This document shows positions 26,436 through 34,424 of a stretch of DNA of 56,341 nt, in pieces. Below the pieces are notes generated by a model. The model saw only the letters and a program-made list of their open reading frames with translations, was not told the DNA's origin and did not search any database. This DNA is from Thermoproteus sp. CP80. Its GTDB lineage: Archaea > Thermoproteota > Thermoprotei > Thermoproteales > Thermoproteaceae. The position numbers and the translations under genes were made by a program. The DNA is taken from positions 1 to 56,341 of the forward strand of contig NZ_LCWM02000009.1 in assembly GCF_002077075.2 (NCBI RefSeq), given 5' to 3'. The stretch's first letter is position 1, and each line of letters begins with the position of its first letter.

Positions 26436-27448
26436 GCGGATTAATCAAGCTGATGGAAATAGGACATATAGATGAGAGGGATGAATTACTTAGATACAAA
26501 AAAGATATTATTAATATTATAGGAAGAGTATTCTCAAAAAATATAGATAAAACTATTTATATAAGATATAAACTTTACTATAGATTAACTGGAGATATTT
26601 CAGAAGCACTATACCACCTCATGAAGTCGCTGGAAATGGAAGTACTCTATAATTTATTTATTGATAATAATATTGAAGATATTATATTAATTCCAGGAAA
26701 ATTTATCTATATAACTACTAAAGAAGGAAAGCAAAAAACTGGAATATATGCCACAAGTAATATAGTAAATAGATTTCTTCTATTGGCCCGAGCGAAGGGA
26801 CTTAAGCTTCTGCAGTCCAATCCATCATTTAGATATGGCCTATCGCTCGGCCCTCTGCGGCTCAGGATCTCGATCGATCTACCGCCTATAGTCGCGGCTC
26901 CACATATCTACGTCAGAATACATAGAGGCGTGAAGACCCTCGAGGATCTGGTGGTAAGCGGGCTTCTGGATAGAAACGACGCTGTACTTATATATAGAGA
27001 AGTTGTGGAAAGGCGCAAAGACTTGATAGTGGCAGGGCCGCCGGGTAGTGGAAAGACGACTTTGTTGCAGGCAATAGATCTAGAACTGCCTCGTTGGCTA
27101 CAGAGGGTGTATATAGATGAGGCGGATGAGTTTATAGATCTGCCTGATTTCAATCAGATAAAAATAAATTCTGTAAGTAAACTAAAGGAAATTTTTTCTT
27201 CAATGAATAGAAATATAGATTTATTTATTATAGGAGAGCTTCAATATCCGGAGCACTTCGAGGCGTATAGAGCCGCCCGTGCCATAGGTCTACAGGCCCT
27301 AGGCACAATGCATGCAGCCGATCTGGGCAAAGCCAGAAGCAGACTGGCGGATTCACGCATAGATCAAGATAACATAGTCATAGTACAACTTAAAAAAGAA
27401 TATAAAGATAAAATAATTAGAAGAATAGCTGAAATATATGTTGGATGA
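26417..27448 (+). CDS. Type II/IV secretion-type (GspE/VirB11-like) ATPase
   Basis: A 343-residue AAA-like secretion ATPase. The Walker A motif GPPGSGKTT is at residues 207-215, the Asp-box-like YIDEADEF near 235, Walker B in LFIIGELQYPE near 268, and the His-box-like GTMHAAD near 296. The N-terminal 150 residues are divergent and isoleucine- and lysine-rich. Such ATPases drive archaeal pili or archaella, but no pilin or archaellin gene is visible here. It overlaps both neighbours (mini-TFB, membrane protein). Confidence 0.82.
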   Translation: MQGAALSGLIKLMEIGHIDERDELLRYKKDIINIIGRVFSKNIDKTIYIRYKLYYRLTGDISEALYHLMKSLEMEVLYNLFIDNNIEDIILIPGKFIYITTKEGKQKTGIYATSNIVNRFLLLARAKGLKLLQSNPSFRYGLSLGPLRLRISIDLPPIVAAPHIYVRIHRGVKTLEDLVVSGLLDRNDAVLIYREVVERRKDLIVAGPPGSGKTTLLQAIDLELPRWLQRVYIDEADEFIDLPDFNQIKINSVSKLKEIFSSMNRNIDLFIIGELQYPEHFEAYRAARAIGLQALGTMHAADLGKARSRLADSRIDQDNIVIVQLKKEYKDKIIRRIAEIYVG

Positions 27449-28007
27449 ATTAATATATTTAAAAATTAAAAAGCTTGTTGAGAAGGAATATAATCGCTTT
27501 ATTATTTTAAATGGAGCAATTATGCTGTTAAGCGTTCTCGCAATCGGTTTATCTTTTCTTATATCATATATATTAATTTATATATCATTTCCCCTTTTCT
27601 TAATACATATATTTATTTTTAGATTTAATATTACTAAATTAAGAAATAGATTAAATGCGTTAATGGATAGGGCCTTATCGATGAAGGAATTCAGGGAATA
27701 CCTCGGCACCCTATATGGCGAATATGCGCTTGACGAATTGAGCTACATAAAACAGCTGGAGGGAGGAGATATACGCATCTTGTCAGACCTAGAAGATCTA
27801 GAAGAGGGGAAAGTGCGCGCGTCGAGCGTTCTATATAGATCCATGTTGTCGGCCGCCAAGTCGAGGATACTGGTCTCCTCGCTTGCGGGCATCTCGTCGA
27901 GCGTGATACTGCTGACGATAGCGCCTATCTATCCTATAGTTAAAATAACAATAGTTGCTTTCCTAATTTTATCTATATATTATACATATAAAATTATTTC
28001 ACTATAA
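27438..28007 (+). CDS. Membrane protein partner of the secretion-type ATPase
   Basis: A 189-residue protein with two N-terminal hydrophobic segments (about residues 23-60) and two near the C terminus (about 142-186), separated by a charged cytoplasmic region. This is reminiscent of half of a TadC/GspF-like platform protein, but I do not see a definite family motif. It overlaps the ATPase gene by 11 bases, so a joint function is likely. Confidence 0.6.
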   Translation: MLDELIYLKIKKLVEKEYNRFIILNGAIMLLSVLAIGLSFLISYILIYISFPLFLIHIFIFRFNITKLRNRLNALMDRALSMKEFREYLGTLYGEYALDELSYIKQLEGGDIRILSDLEDLEEGKVRASSVLYRSMLSAAKSRILVSSLAGISSSVILLTIAPIYPIVKITIVAFLILSIYYTYKIISL

Positions 28008-28032
28008 TTATTTAATATTAAATAGGTATTTA

Positions 28033-29697
28033 TTAATCGAACTTAGTCTCGCCTTCTTCCTCCTTCTTCTCGCCTTTCTTTTCCTCCTTCTCGAGCTTTG
28101 AGGCCGCTATTATTTCATCTATTCTGAGTATCATGGAGGCGGCCTCCACGGCGACTTTGAACGCGTTAACCTTGACCGACAGCGGCTCTATCAAGCCGAG
28201 AGACGCCATGTCGACGACCTTGGCCTGGTAGACGTCTAGGCCGTACTTCCAGCCGTCTGTCTGCTCGTGTTTGTGCCGCAACTCCGTGAGTATATCCACC
28301 GCGTCGAGGCCGGCGTTCTCCGCAAGGGCCTTGGGTATGGACTCCAGCGCGTTGGCGAAGGCCTCTATCGCGTACTGCTCTCTGCCTCCTATCTTGGTCG
28401 CGAACGTCCTGACGGCTCTCGCGGCCTCGACCTCGGGGGCGCCTCCGGCGGGCAGTATGAAGGGCTCCTCCACAACGTCGGCCACCACCGAGAGCGCGTC
28501 GTCTAGATTGCGCTCCGCCTCGTCCACAAGCCTCTCGAAGCCGCCTCTGATCAGTATCGACACGGCCTTGGGGTTCTTGCACTGCTCCACGAACACCATC
28601 TTCTCGTCGCCTACGCGCCTCTCCTCGACCAGCCCGGCGAAGCCTAGATCGGCCTCGGACAGATCCTCTATGCTGGTGACCAGCTTGGCCCCGGTGGCTC
28701 TGACCAGCTTCTCGATGTCCGAGCGCTTGACGCGCCTCACGGCGAGTATTCCAGCCTTGGCAAGATAGTACTGGGCTATGTCGTCTATGCCCTTGGTTGT
28801 GAACAGGACATTGACGCCGGCGGCCTTCAGCTTGTCCACATAGCCCTTGAGGATCGACTCCTCCTCCTCGAGGAAGGCCCTCATCTGCCTCGGGTCGTTT
28901 ATCCTGATCTCGGCGTCTATCTCCGGCTTCTCGACCTCCAGAGGGGCGTCCAGAAGAGCTATCTTGGCGTTCACCACGCGCTTCGGCATGGCGGGATGCA
29001 CCACCTCCTTGTCCACCACTATGCCGTAGACGAGTTGTGTGTCGAGGAGCGAGCCGCCGTGTTTCTTGACTAACTGCACATTGTCCAGATCAGCCACCCA
29101 GCGGTCGCCCCTCTGCTCAGCTATCTGCAAGATGGCCTTGACGGCCAGGTCGGCGAAGTAGTCCTTCACGGTCTCGGAGATCTTGCCGCCCATGGCCGTG
29201 GTGGCTATCTTCTTCAACATCTCGGCGTCGGTGCGGTTGACCGGCACTGCGACCTTGCGCAGATGCTCCACAGCCACATCTAGGGCCTTCTTGAAGCCCG
29301 ACACGACCACCGTTGGATGTATGTTCTTCTCCAGCAACTTCTCGGCCTCGTCGAGCAGGGCCCCGGCCAGCACAACCGCGGTAGTCGTGCCGTCGCCGGC
29401 CTCCTCCTCCTGGGACTTAGATATCTCCACTAGTAGCTTCGCTATGGGGTGCTGGACGTCCATCTCGTCCATTATGGTCGCGCCGTCGTTGGTTATCGTT
29501 ATGTCGCCCAACGAGTCGATAAGCATTTTGTCCATACCCTTAGGCCCTAATGTTGTTCTCAACACCTCGGCGACGGCCCTCGCTATCATTATGTTCAACC
29601 TCATGGCCTCCTTGCCGAACGCCCTCTGGGTGCCCTCCTTGAATATCAGAACGGGTACTCCACCTATCTGCGTCAAATATGCGGTTTGGGAGCTCAT
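28033..29697 (-). CDS. ths: Thermosome subunit (group II chaperonin)
   Basis: A 554-residue chaperonin with the ATPase motifs TLGPKGMDKML near residue 49, TNDGATI near 69 and GDGTTTAVVLAGAL near 100, and GGAPEVEAAR near 411. The C-terminal tail is Lys/Glu-rich (KKGEKKEEEGETKFD). It folds proteins in a double ring using ATP. The gene is single and convergent with the ATPase/membrane-protein operon. A TATA-like stretch around 29718-29730 on the minus strand precedes the start. Confidence 0.96.
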   Translation of the reverse strand: MSSQTAYLTQIGGVPVLIFKEGTQRAFGKEAMRLNIMIARAVAEVLRTTLGPKGMDKMLIDSLGDITITNDGATIMDEMDVQHPIAKLLVEISKSQEEEAGDGTTTAVVLAGALLDEAEKLLEKNIHPTVVVSGFKKALDVAVEHLRKVAVPVNRTDAEMLKKIATTAMGGKISETVKDYFADLAVKAILQIAEQRGDRWVADLDNVQLVKKHGGSLLDTQLVYGIVVDKEVVHPAMPKRVVNAKIALLDAPLEVEKPEIDAEIRINDPRQMRAFLEEEESILKGYVDKLKAAGVNVLFTTKGIDDIAQYYLAKAGILAVRRVKRSDIEKLVRATGAKLVTSIEDLSEADLGFAGLVEERRVGDEKMVFVEQCKNPKAVSILIRGGFERLVDEAERNLDDALSVVADVVEEPFILPAGGAPEVEAARAVRTFATKIGGREQYAIEAFANALESIPKALAENAGLDAVDILTELRHKHEQTDGWKYGLDVYQAKVVDMASLGLIEPLSVKVNAFKVAVEAASMILRIDEIIAASKLEKEEKKGEKKEEEGETKFD

Positions 29698-29823
29698 GGG
29701 GTTTTACGAATTTCGCGTATATAAAAATTTTTTCCCAATACGGCAACGCGAGCCCCGGCCGGTACGGCGGAGGTCCACGCGCTCGGCGTAAAGTATTTTT
29801 AAGGCCTTGTTCGTGGCCCTTCA

Positions 29824-30051
29824 ATGGGAAGGGTGAAGCCTCGCTACATAAAGTCTTTAGCGGAGAAGCTTCTGGAGATGTATCCGGACAGATTCGCCGA
29901 TAGTTTCGACGAAAACAAAAGGGCTGTGGCCGAGCTGGCCGATCTGCAGAGCAAGAAGGTTAGAAACAGAGTGGCGGGCTATATAACGAGGCTTGTCAAG
30001 GCCAGGAAGACCTCTCAGAAACAGGAGGGGGTGGGGACGGTGGCGCCATGA
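29824..30051 (+). CDS. rps17e: 30S ribosomal protein S17e
   Basis: A 75-residue basic protein, [20 protein letters not shown], then [11 protein letters not shown] and [16 protein letters not shown], the S17e family pattern. It has a short lysine-rich tail. A TATA-like TATTTTTAA at 29793-29801 precedes it. Its stop overlaps the FKBP start by four bases. Confidence 0.92.
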   Translation: MGRVKPRYIKSLAEKLLEMYPDRFADSFDENKRAVAELADLQSKKVRNRVAGYITRLVKARKTSQKQEGVGTVAP

Positions 30052-30743
30052 CGTTCAATAGGGGCGACTACATACTGCTGGACTACACCGTCATCGTAAA
30101 AGACGACAACAAGGTGATCGAGACAACCAACGAGGCCACGGCTAAAGAGGCGGGCATCTACAGGCCCGAAGACGTCTATGAGCCGCGGCTCGTGATACTT
30201 GGAGAGACTAAGCTCTGGGAGCCGCTCGAGAGCGCTCTCCTAAACGCCGAAGAGGGCAAGGACCTAGAGGTCGAGATACCGCCTGAAAAGGCCTACGGCC
30301 AGAGGGATCTCGGCAAGATAAAGACCTTGTCGATAAGGGAATTCCATAGACACGGCATAGTGCCTCACGTGGACGACGTGGTGGAGATAGAGGGGAGCAG
30401 GGCCAGGGTCATCTCGATCTCCGGCGGCAGAGTCACCCTCGACTTCAACCACCCTCTGGCCGGCAAGACGTTGGTGGTCAGGGGCAAGGTGGTGAAGAGA
30501 CTGACTTCCAACGAGGAGAAAATAGCGTACCTAGTAAAACAATACATGCCTAGGATCCCCCTCGATAAGATCTCAGCGTCCTTCTCTCAAGACGGCTCCG
30601 AGGCCCAGGTGAGGCTACCCGCCGAGGTCTTGCTCTACGAGAAGATCGGAAACGTGTTGCTCCAAGTAGCGTCCGAGATAGGTAGCAGATTTGCGGAATT
30701 AAAGAGGGTGACCTTCACGGAGGAGATAGAGCTCAAGAAATAG
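30048..30743 (+). CDS. FKBP-type peptidyl-prolyl isomerase (SlyD-like)
   Basis: A 231-residue foldase. The FKBP domain is visible in [16 protein letters not shown], then [20 protein letters not shown] and AYGQRD. An insert-in-flap region ([20 protein letters not shown]) follows, then [18 protein letters not shown]. The last 80 residues form an additional domain found in archaeal long-type FKBPs. It accelerates proline isomerisation in the cytosol. It is coupled to S17e by a four-base overlap. Confidence 0.88.
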   Translation: MTFNRGDYILLDYTVIVKDDNKVIETTNEATAKEAGIYRPEDVYEPRLVILGETKLWEPLESALLNAEEGKDLEVEIPPEKAYGQRDLGKIKTLSIREFHRHGIVPHVDDVVEIEGSRARVISISGGRVTLDFNHPLAGKTLVVRGKVVKRLTSNEEKIAYLVKQYMPRIPLDKISASFSQDGSEAQVRLPAEVLLYEKIGNVLLQVASEIGSRFAELKRVTFTEEIELKK

Positions 30744-30947
30744 GGAGACTCGGCCCAGGATATTGAACCGGTATGGGAAAGACGGGTCAAAGCCAAACAT
30801 TGAACCGACATGTCGAGGTGAAATACGGCGGAAGGTACAAGTTGAATCAATGTACGGCCTAGGCGCATCCCACGTGTAGATATGCGGTGACAGAGGAGGT
30901 TGCATGCACTCAATACGGCCTAGTAGCCGATAGCGTAGTGGGCGGAA

Positions 30948-31613
30948 TTGGAGCTGCCTTCACGAGAAGAAATGTATAGCGTCAAAAATAAAAGGGGGGA
31001 TTCTGCCCCATCCATGACAACTACCGTAGGCATAAAGGCGCGCGACGGAGTCGTCTTGGCGACCGATAAGAGGGTGACCGCCGGCTACTACATAGCGCAT
31101 AAACGCGGCGAGAAGATCTGGAAGATTGACGACCATGTAGCCGCTACTATGAGCGGAGGCGTCGCGGATCTCCAGGGCTTGTTGAACGTGCTCACCGTGT
31201 TGGCGAGGGACTACAAGTCTGAGCACAAGAGACCTATACCCGTAAAGACCTTGGTCAACTACGCCTCGTTGCTCCTCTTCTACTCAAGGCCGATGATCTA
31301 CATCGTCCACTCGATCTTCGGCGGGTTCGACGAGGAGGGGCCGCAGCTGTATATGCTCGACTGGCTGGGCAGCTACAGCGAGGAGCGCTACATCTCCACG
31401 GGGAGCGGTTCGCCGTACGCCATGGGCGTCCTGGAGGTTGGCTACAGGGAGGACATGTCGGTCGACGACGCCGTCAAGCTCGCCGAGAACGCAGTGAGGG
31501 CGGCCATGAGGAACGACCCGGGCTCTGGCGAGGGCATCGACATAGTGGCCATAACCAGGGACGGCTTCAGGCGGGTGTTATCCGCCCGGCAGAGGGTGGC
31601 CATCGCCGAATAG
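30948..31613 (+). CDS. psmB: Proteasome subunit beta
   Basis: A 221-residue precursor if TTG 30948 is used, or 213 from ATG 30972. A short propeptide precedes the predicted mature N-terminal threonine in SAPSM-TTTVGIKARDG. The catalytic lysine is in DKR and SGSG with GSPYAMGVLE follows. The beta subunit is the proteolytic ring of the 20S proteasome. No TATA box is clear just upstream, and the preceding 204-bp gap contains two imperfect repeats of ATTGAACCGRYATG of unknown role. Confidence 0.92.
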   Translation: MELPSREEMYSVKNKRGDSAPSMTTTVGIKARDGVVLATDKRVTAGYYIAHKRGEKIWKIDDHVAATMSGGVADLQGLLNVLTVLARDYKSEHKRPIPVKTLVNYASLLLFYSRPMIYIVHSIFGGFDEEGPQLYMLDWLGSYSEERYISTGSGSPYAMGVLEVGYREDMSVDDAVKLAENAVRAAMRNDPGSGEGIDIVAITRDGFRRVLSARQRVAIAE

Positions 31614-31645
31614 AAAAATATATAAGGCCATAATAGGCCGTTGTT

Positions 31646-33553
31646 GTGGCGTATTCTTTAGATATTGAATCGAAGATCAAAGAGATTCTATCGAGCGTCG
31701 AGGTATCCAAAGTAGAAGTAGAGGGGCCTTCTATCTGTATTTATATCAAGAATCCTGCTAATCTAAGCAATGAAGAAGTAGCAGAACTAGCAAAGACCCT
31801 CAAAAAGAGGATTGTGGTTAGGAGCGACGCCTCGGCCAGGCTGTCCAAGAAGGATGCGGAGAAGGCTATCTTATCCCTCGCCCCTGATCTCGTAGAACAC
31901 ATACACTTCGAGGATGCGGGCGATGTATATGTATATCTCTCGAGGGCCGTCCCCGAGAGGGATTTCAAGAGGCTTGCGAGGGAGATCTTCTCGTCGACCG
32001 GCTGGCGCGCCATAATAGAGATGGGCGTGCCCAGCATGATGAAGCTACCGTCTAAGGACATAGTCGACGTCAGGACCATCTACCACGGCGCCTACGACAA
32101 GAGGATCTTTATGATGAGGGAATTGGGCGCCAGGATACACCACGAGCCGGTCGTGAAGGAGGGACCCATAACCGTGTCCTTCCTCGGCGCGTCTATGGAG
32201 GTCGGCCGGAGCGCCATATTGGTCGACACAACCGAAAGCAGAGTGCTTCTGGACTGCGGCCTCAAGCCCTCGCAGTACGAAGAGGAGTTCCCATTGCTGG
32301 AGCAGATAGACCTGGACTCCCTAGACGCGGTAGTGCTGTCGCACGCGCATATGGACCACGTGGGCTGTCTCCCCTATCTCTACAAATATGGATATAGAGG
32401 GCCCGTGTATATGACCGACCCCACCAAATATCTTACATATATACTCTTGACCGACTACGTCGAGCTGAAGGAGCGCGAGGGGCAGATCCCGCCCTATACT
32501 AAAAGCGATATAGAGACCCTCATGTACCACATAGTCACTCTAGACTACGAGGAGGTCACAGACATAGCGCCGGACGTAAAGCTGACTCTGTACGATGCGG
32601 GCCATGAGATAGGGTCCGCGCTGGTGCATCTGCATATAGGCAACGGGCGCTACAACATACTGTACACGGGGGATTTCAAGTTCGGGAGGACCAACCTCCT
32701 CAACAAGGCTGTGAATAAGTTCAAACGCGTCGAGATGCTAATAATGGAGTCTACCTACGGCGGCCGCGACGACGTGCAGCCGCCCAGGGTCGAGGCTGAG
32801 AACACCTTGGTCAAGGCGGTGACCGAGACCGTGGAGAACAAGGGGAAAGTACTCATACCGGCCTTCAGCACCGGCAGAGCTCAGGAAATCCTCTATATAT
32901 TGAATAGGGAGATCAACCGAGGGAATCTGAAGAGGGTGCCCATATATGTAGACGGCATGATAGTGGAGACCCTGAACGCCTACCTCATGTATCCGCACTT
33001 CTTGAACAGAGAGGTGGCCGAGGAGATCTACGGAGGCGTGAACCCCTTCACCTCTTCGGGCGACATAGAGGTCGTCGAGAGGGCCAAGAGGATAGAGGAC
33101 AGGATAAACCAGATAGCGCGCATAACGCAAGACGGGAGGCCCGGCATCATAATCGCCCCCCACGGGATGCTGAACGGCGGACCCATACTGGACTACTTCG
33201 TGAATCTGGCCTCAGATCCCGCCAACAAGCTGATATTCGTCTCGTATCAAGCCGAGAACACGTTGGGACGGCGTATACTCAACGGCGAGAGAGATTTCCT
33301 GGTGAGGAGCATATCCATGGGCGAGGCCAAAGTCTCGATGAGGATGGGCGTCTTGTCGATACCCGGCTTCTCGGGCCATAGCGACAGGAGGGAGTTGATG
33401 AAATACGTGGAGACGGTGGAACCGAGGCCGCGCAAAGTGGTCCTAATCCACGGCGAGCCCTCCAAGATCGTCAGCCTGGCCACCTCCATAGAGCTACGCT
33501 ACAAGATAACCACAGTGATACCGAAAGTCGGCGAAAGGATAAGAGCCCTCTAA
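31646..33553 (+). CDS. fttA: KH-domain beta-CASP ribonuclease FttA/aCPSF1 (transcription termination factor)
   Basis: A 635-residue protein. Two N-terminal KH domains (about residues 1-145) precede an MBL domain with LSHAHMDHVG near residue 233 and YTGDFKFGRTNLL near 340. The beta-CASP insert carries ESTYGG and IPAFSTGRAQE, and the C-terminal motif is GFSGHSDRREL. Archaeal CPSF1-type nucleases cut nascent RNA and terminate transcription. It starts at GTG 31646, about 25 bases after AAAAATATATAAGG. Confidence 0.95.
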   Translation: MAYSLDIESKIKEILSSVEVSKVEVEGPSICIYIKNPANLSNEEVAELAKTLKKRIVVRSDASARLSKKDAEKAILSLAPDLVEHIHFEDAGDVYVYLSRAVPERDFKRLAREIFSSTGWRAIIEMGVPSMMKLPSKDIVDVRTIYHGAYDKRIFMMRELGARIHHEPVVKEGPITVSFLGASMEVGRSAILVDTTESRVLLDCGLKPSQYEEEFPLLEQIDLDSLDAVVLSHAHMDHVGCLPYLYKYGYRGPVYMTDPTKYLTYILLTDYVELKEREGQIPPYTKSDIETLMYHIVTLDYEEVTDIAPDVKLTLYDAGHEIGSALVHLHIGNGRYNILYTGDFKFGRTNLLNKAVNKFKRVEMLIMESTYGGRDDVQPPRVEAENTLVKAVTETVENKGKVLIPAFSTGRAQEILYILNREINRGNLKRVPIYVDGMIVETLNAYLMYPHFLNREVAEEIYGGVNPFTSSGDIEVVERAKRIEDRINQIARITQDGRPGIIIAPHGMLNGGPILDYFVNLASDPANKLIFVSYQAENTLGRRILNGERDFLVRSISMGEAKVSMRMGVLSIPGFSGHSDRRELMKYVETVEPRPRKVVLIHGEPSKIVSLATSIELRYKITTVIPKVGERIRAL

Positions 33554-33596
33554 CCGCGTCCACCCTTCGGTTCCGGCGGACTCGGGGACTCGCGGC

Positions 33597-33719
33597 CTCC
33601 GCTCATAGGTCGCGGAGGCAGGCCCCGGCCGGGTTGGGGATGCGCCCTCCTCCTCTCCGCGATATAGGCGCCTGGACGGAGCTCTCCGGCCCAGGCCCGA
33701 CGCGGCGAGCTATATCGCG
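33597..33719. ncRNA. Structured intergenic region, possible unidentified RNA
   Basis: The 263-bp gap between fttA and SmAP1 has nested inverted repeats. CCTCCGC (33597-33603) pairs with GCGGAGG (33612-33618). CGCGATATAG (33658-33667) pairs with CTATATCGCG (33710-33719), enclosing GCCTGG/CCAGGC and CGGAG/CTCCG helices. No reading frame here looks coding. It does not match RNase P, SRP or 5S RNA signatures that I can recognise. Strand is uncertain. The arrangement could also be a 3' end processing or termination structure of fttA. Confidence 0.4.
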
Positions 33720-33816
33720 CAGTCCCGACACGACGCGATCGCACTACGTGTGGAGGGCGCCGGCCGCCCGTCGGCTAAAGGACAAATTTTTAAATACCCG
33801 GTGTAGGGCCGACGTC

Positions 33817-34059
33817 ATGTCGAGTGATATGTCGAAGTGCCTGGCCACGTTGGGCGCCACGCTTCAAGACTCAATAGGGAAGAGGGTGTTGGTCAAGCTG
33901 AGAGACGGATACGAGATCAGGGGCATCCTGAAGTCTTTCGACCAGCACGTGAATTTGCTGCTTGAAGACGCCGAGGAGGTTATCGACAACAATATAGTGC
34001 TGAAGAGGGGCACCGTGGTCGTTAGGGGCGAAAACGTCCTCTTCGTCTCGCCGACATGA
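33817..34059 (+). CDS. SmAP1-type Sm-like RNA-binding protein
   Basis: An 80-residue Lsm protein from ATG 33817 (an alternative is ATG 33829). Sm1 is [20 protein letters not shown] followed by [14 protein letters not shown], and Sm2 is [17 protein letters not shown]. It forms a heptameric RNA-binding ring. A TATA-like TTTTTAAATA at 33787-33796 lies about 25 bases before the start. It overlaps rpl37e by four bases (ATGA), the classic crenarchaeal SmAP-L37e pair. Confidence 0.92.
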   Translation: MSSDMSKCLATLGATLQDSIGKRVLVKLRDGYEIRGILKSFDQHVNLLLEDAEEVIDNNIVLKRGTVVVRGENVLFVSPT

Positions 34060-34214
34060 AGGGCACACCCTCGATGGGGAAGCACAGCAGAGGCAAGACG
34101 CACATACGCTGTCCCAGATGCGGACGCCATTCCTACAACGTAGCCAAGGGGTACTGTGCAAGCTGCGGCTGGGGCCGCTCGAGACGCCTCCGCAGATACA
34201 GCTGGGCCAACTGA
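34056..34214 (+). CDS. rpl37e: 50S ribosomal protein L37e
   Basis: A 52-residue basic zinc-ribbon protein: [19 protein letters not shown], then [20 protein letters not shown], ending RRYSWAN. The C19-C22 and C34-C37 pairs bind zinc. It starts in the ATGA overlap with the SmAP1 stop. Ribosomal L37e is commonly cotranscribed with an Lsm gene in archaea. Confidence 0.93.
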   Translation: MKGTPSMGKHSRGKTHIRCPRCGRHSYNVAKGYCASCGWGRSRRLRRYSWAN

Positions 34215-34245
34215 CCTCCTCACCGCCTGAAGGGCGGGCCGAGGG
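34213..34245 (+). repeat. GC palindrome repeat, copy 1
   Basis: GACCTCCTCACCGCC, then TGAA, then GGGCGGGCCGAGGG. It shares the GACCTCCTC start and the CCGCC/GGGCGG core with the copy at 36828-36863, on the other side of polB. Such palindromes resemble ends of IS200/IS605-type elements. Confidence 0.4.
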
Positions 34246-34282
34246 AAATAACAAAAAGCCCCAGCCGGCCTGCGCCCTACCG

Positions 34283-34399
34283 CTATTGCGGCCTCAACTT
34301 TCTCATCTCGGCCAGTTGCCACTCGAGGATCTCCCGGGGCAACGAGCCCGGCTTGTATATCTCGGCGAGCTCCTCAAGACATTTAGAGAGCGGCTGCAT
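34283..34399 (-). CDS. 38-residue small protein (too short for routine calling)
   Basis: Minus-strand frame from ATG 34399 to TAG 34283. The product begins MQPLSKCLEELAEIYKPG and ends QLAEMRKLRPQ; it is helical and charged. Codon use matches the window. A TATA-like ATTATACT near 34413-34420 on the minus strand lies about 20-25 bases upstream. It is divergent from polB, with start codons 25-30 bases apart. Family not recognised. Confidence 0.5.
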   Translation of the reverse strand: MQPLSKCLEELAEIYKPGSLPREILEWQLAEMRKLRPQ

Positions 34400-34424
34400 G
34401 AATAAAAACAGGCAGTATAATAAT

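Noticed and set aside
30744-30947. Imperfect repeats ATTGAACCGRYATG and TACGGCCTAG between FKBP and psmB
   Set aside because: Only two copies of each, with no consistent structure or coding potential. Kept as a note in the psmB entry.
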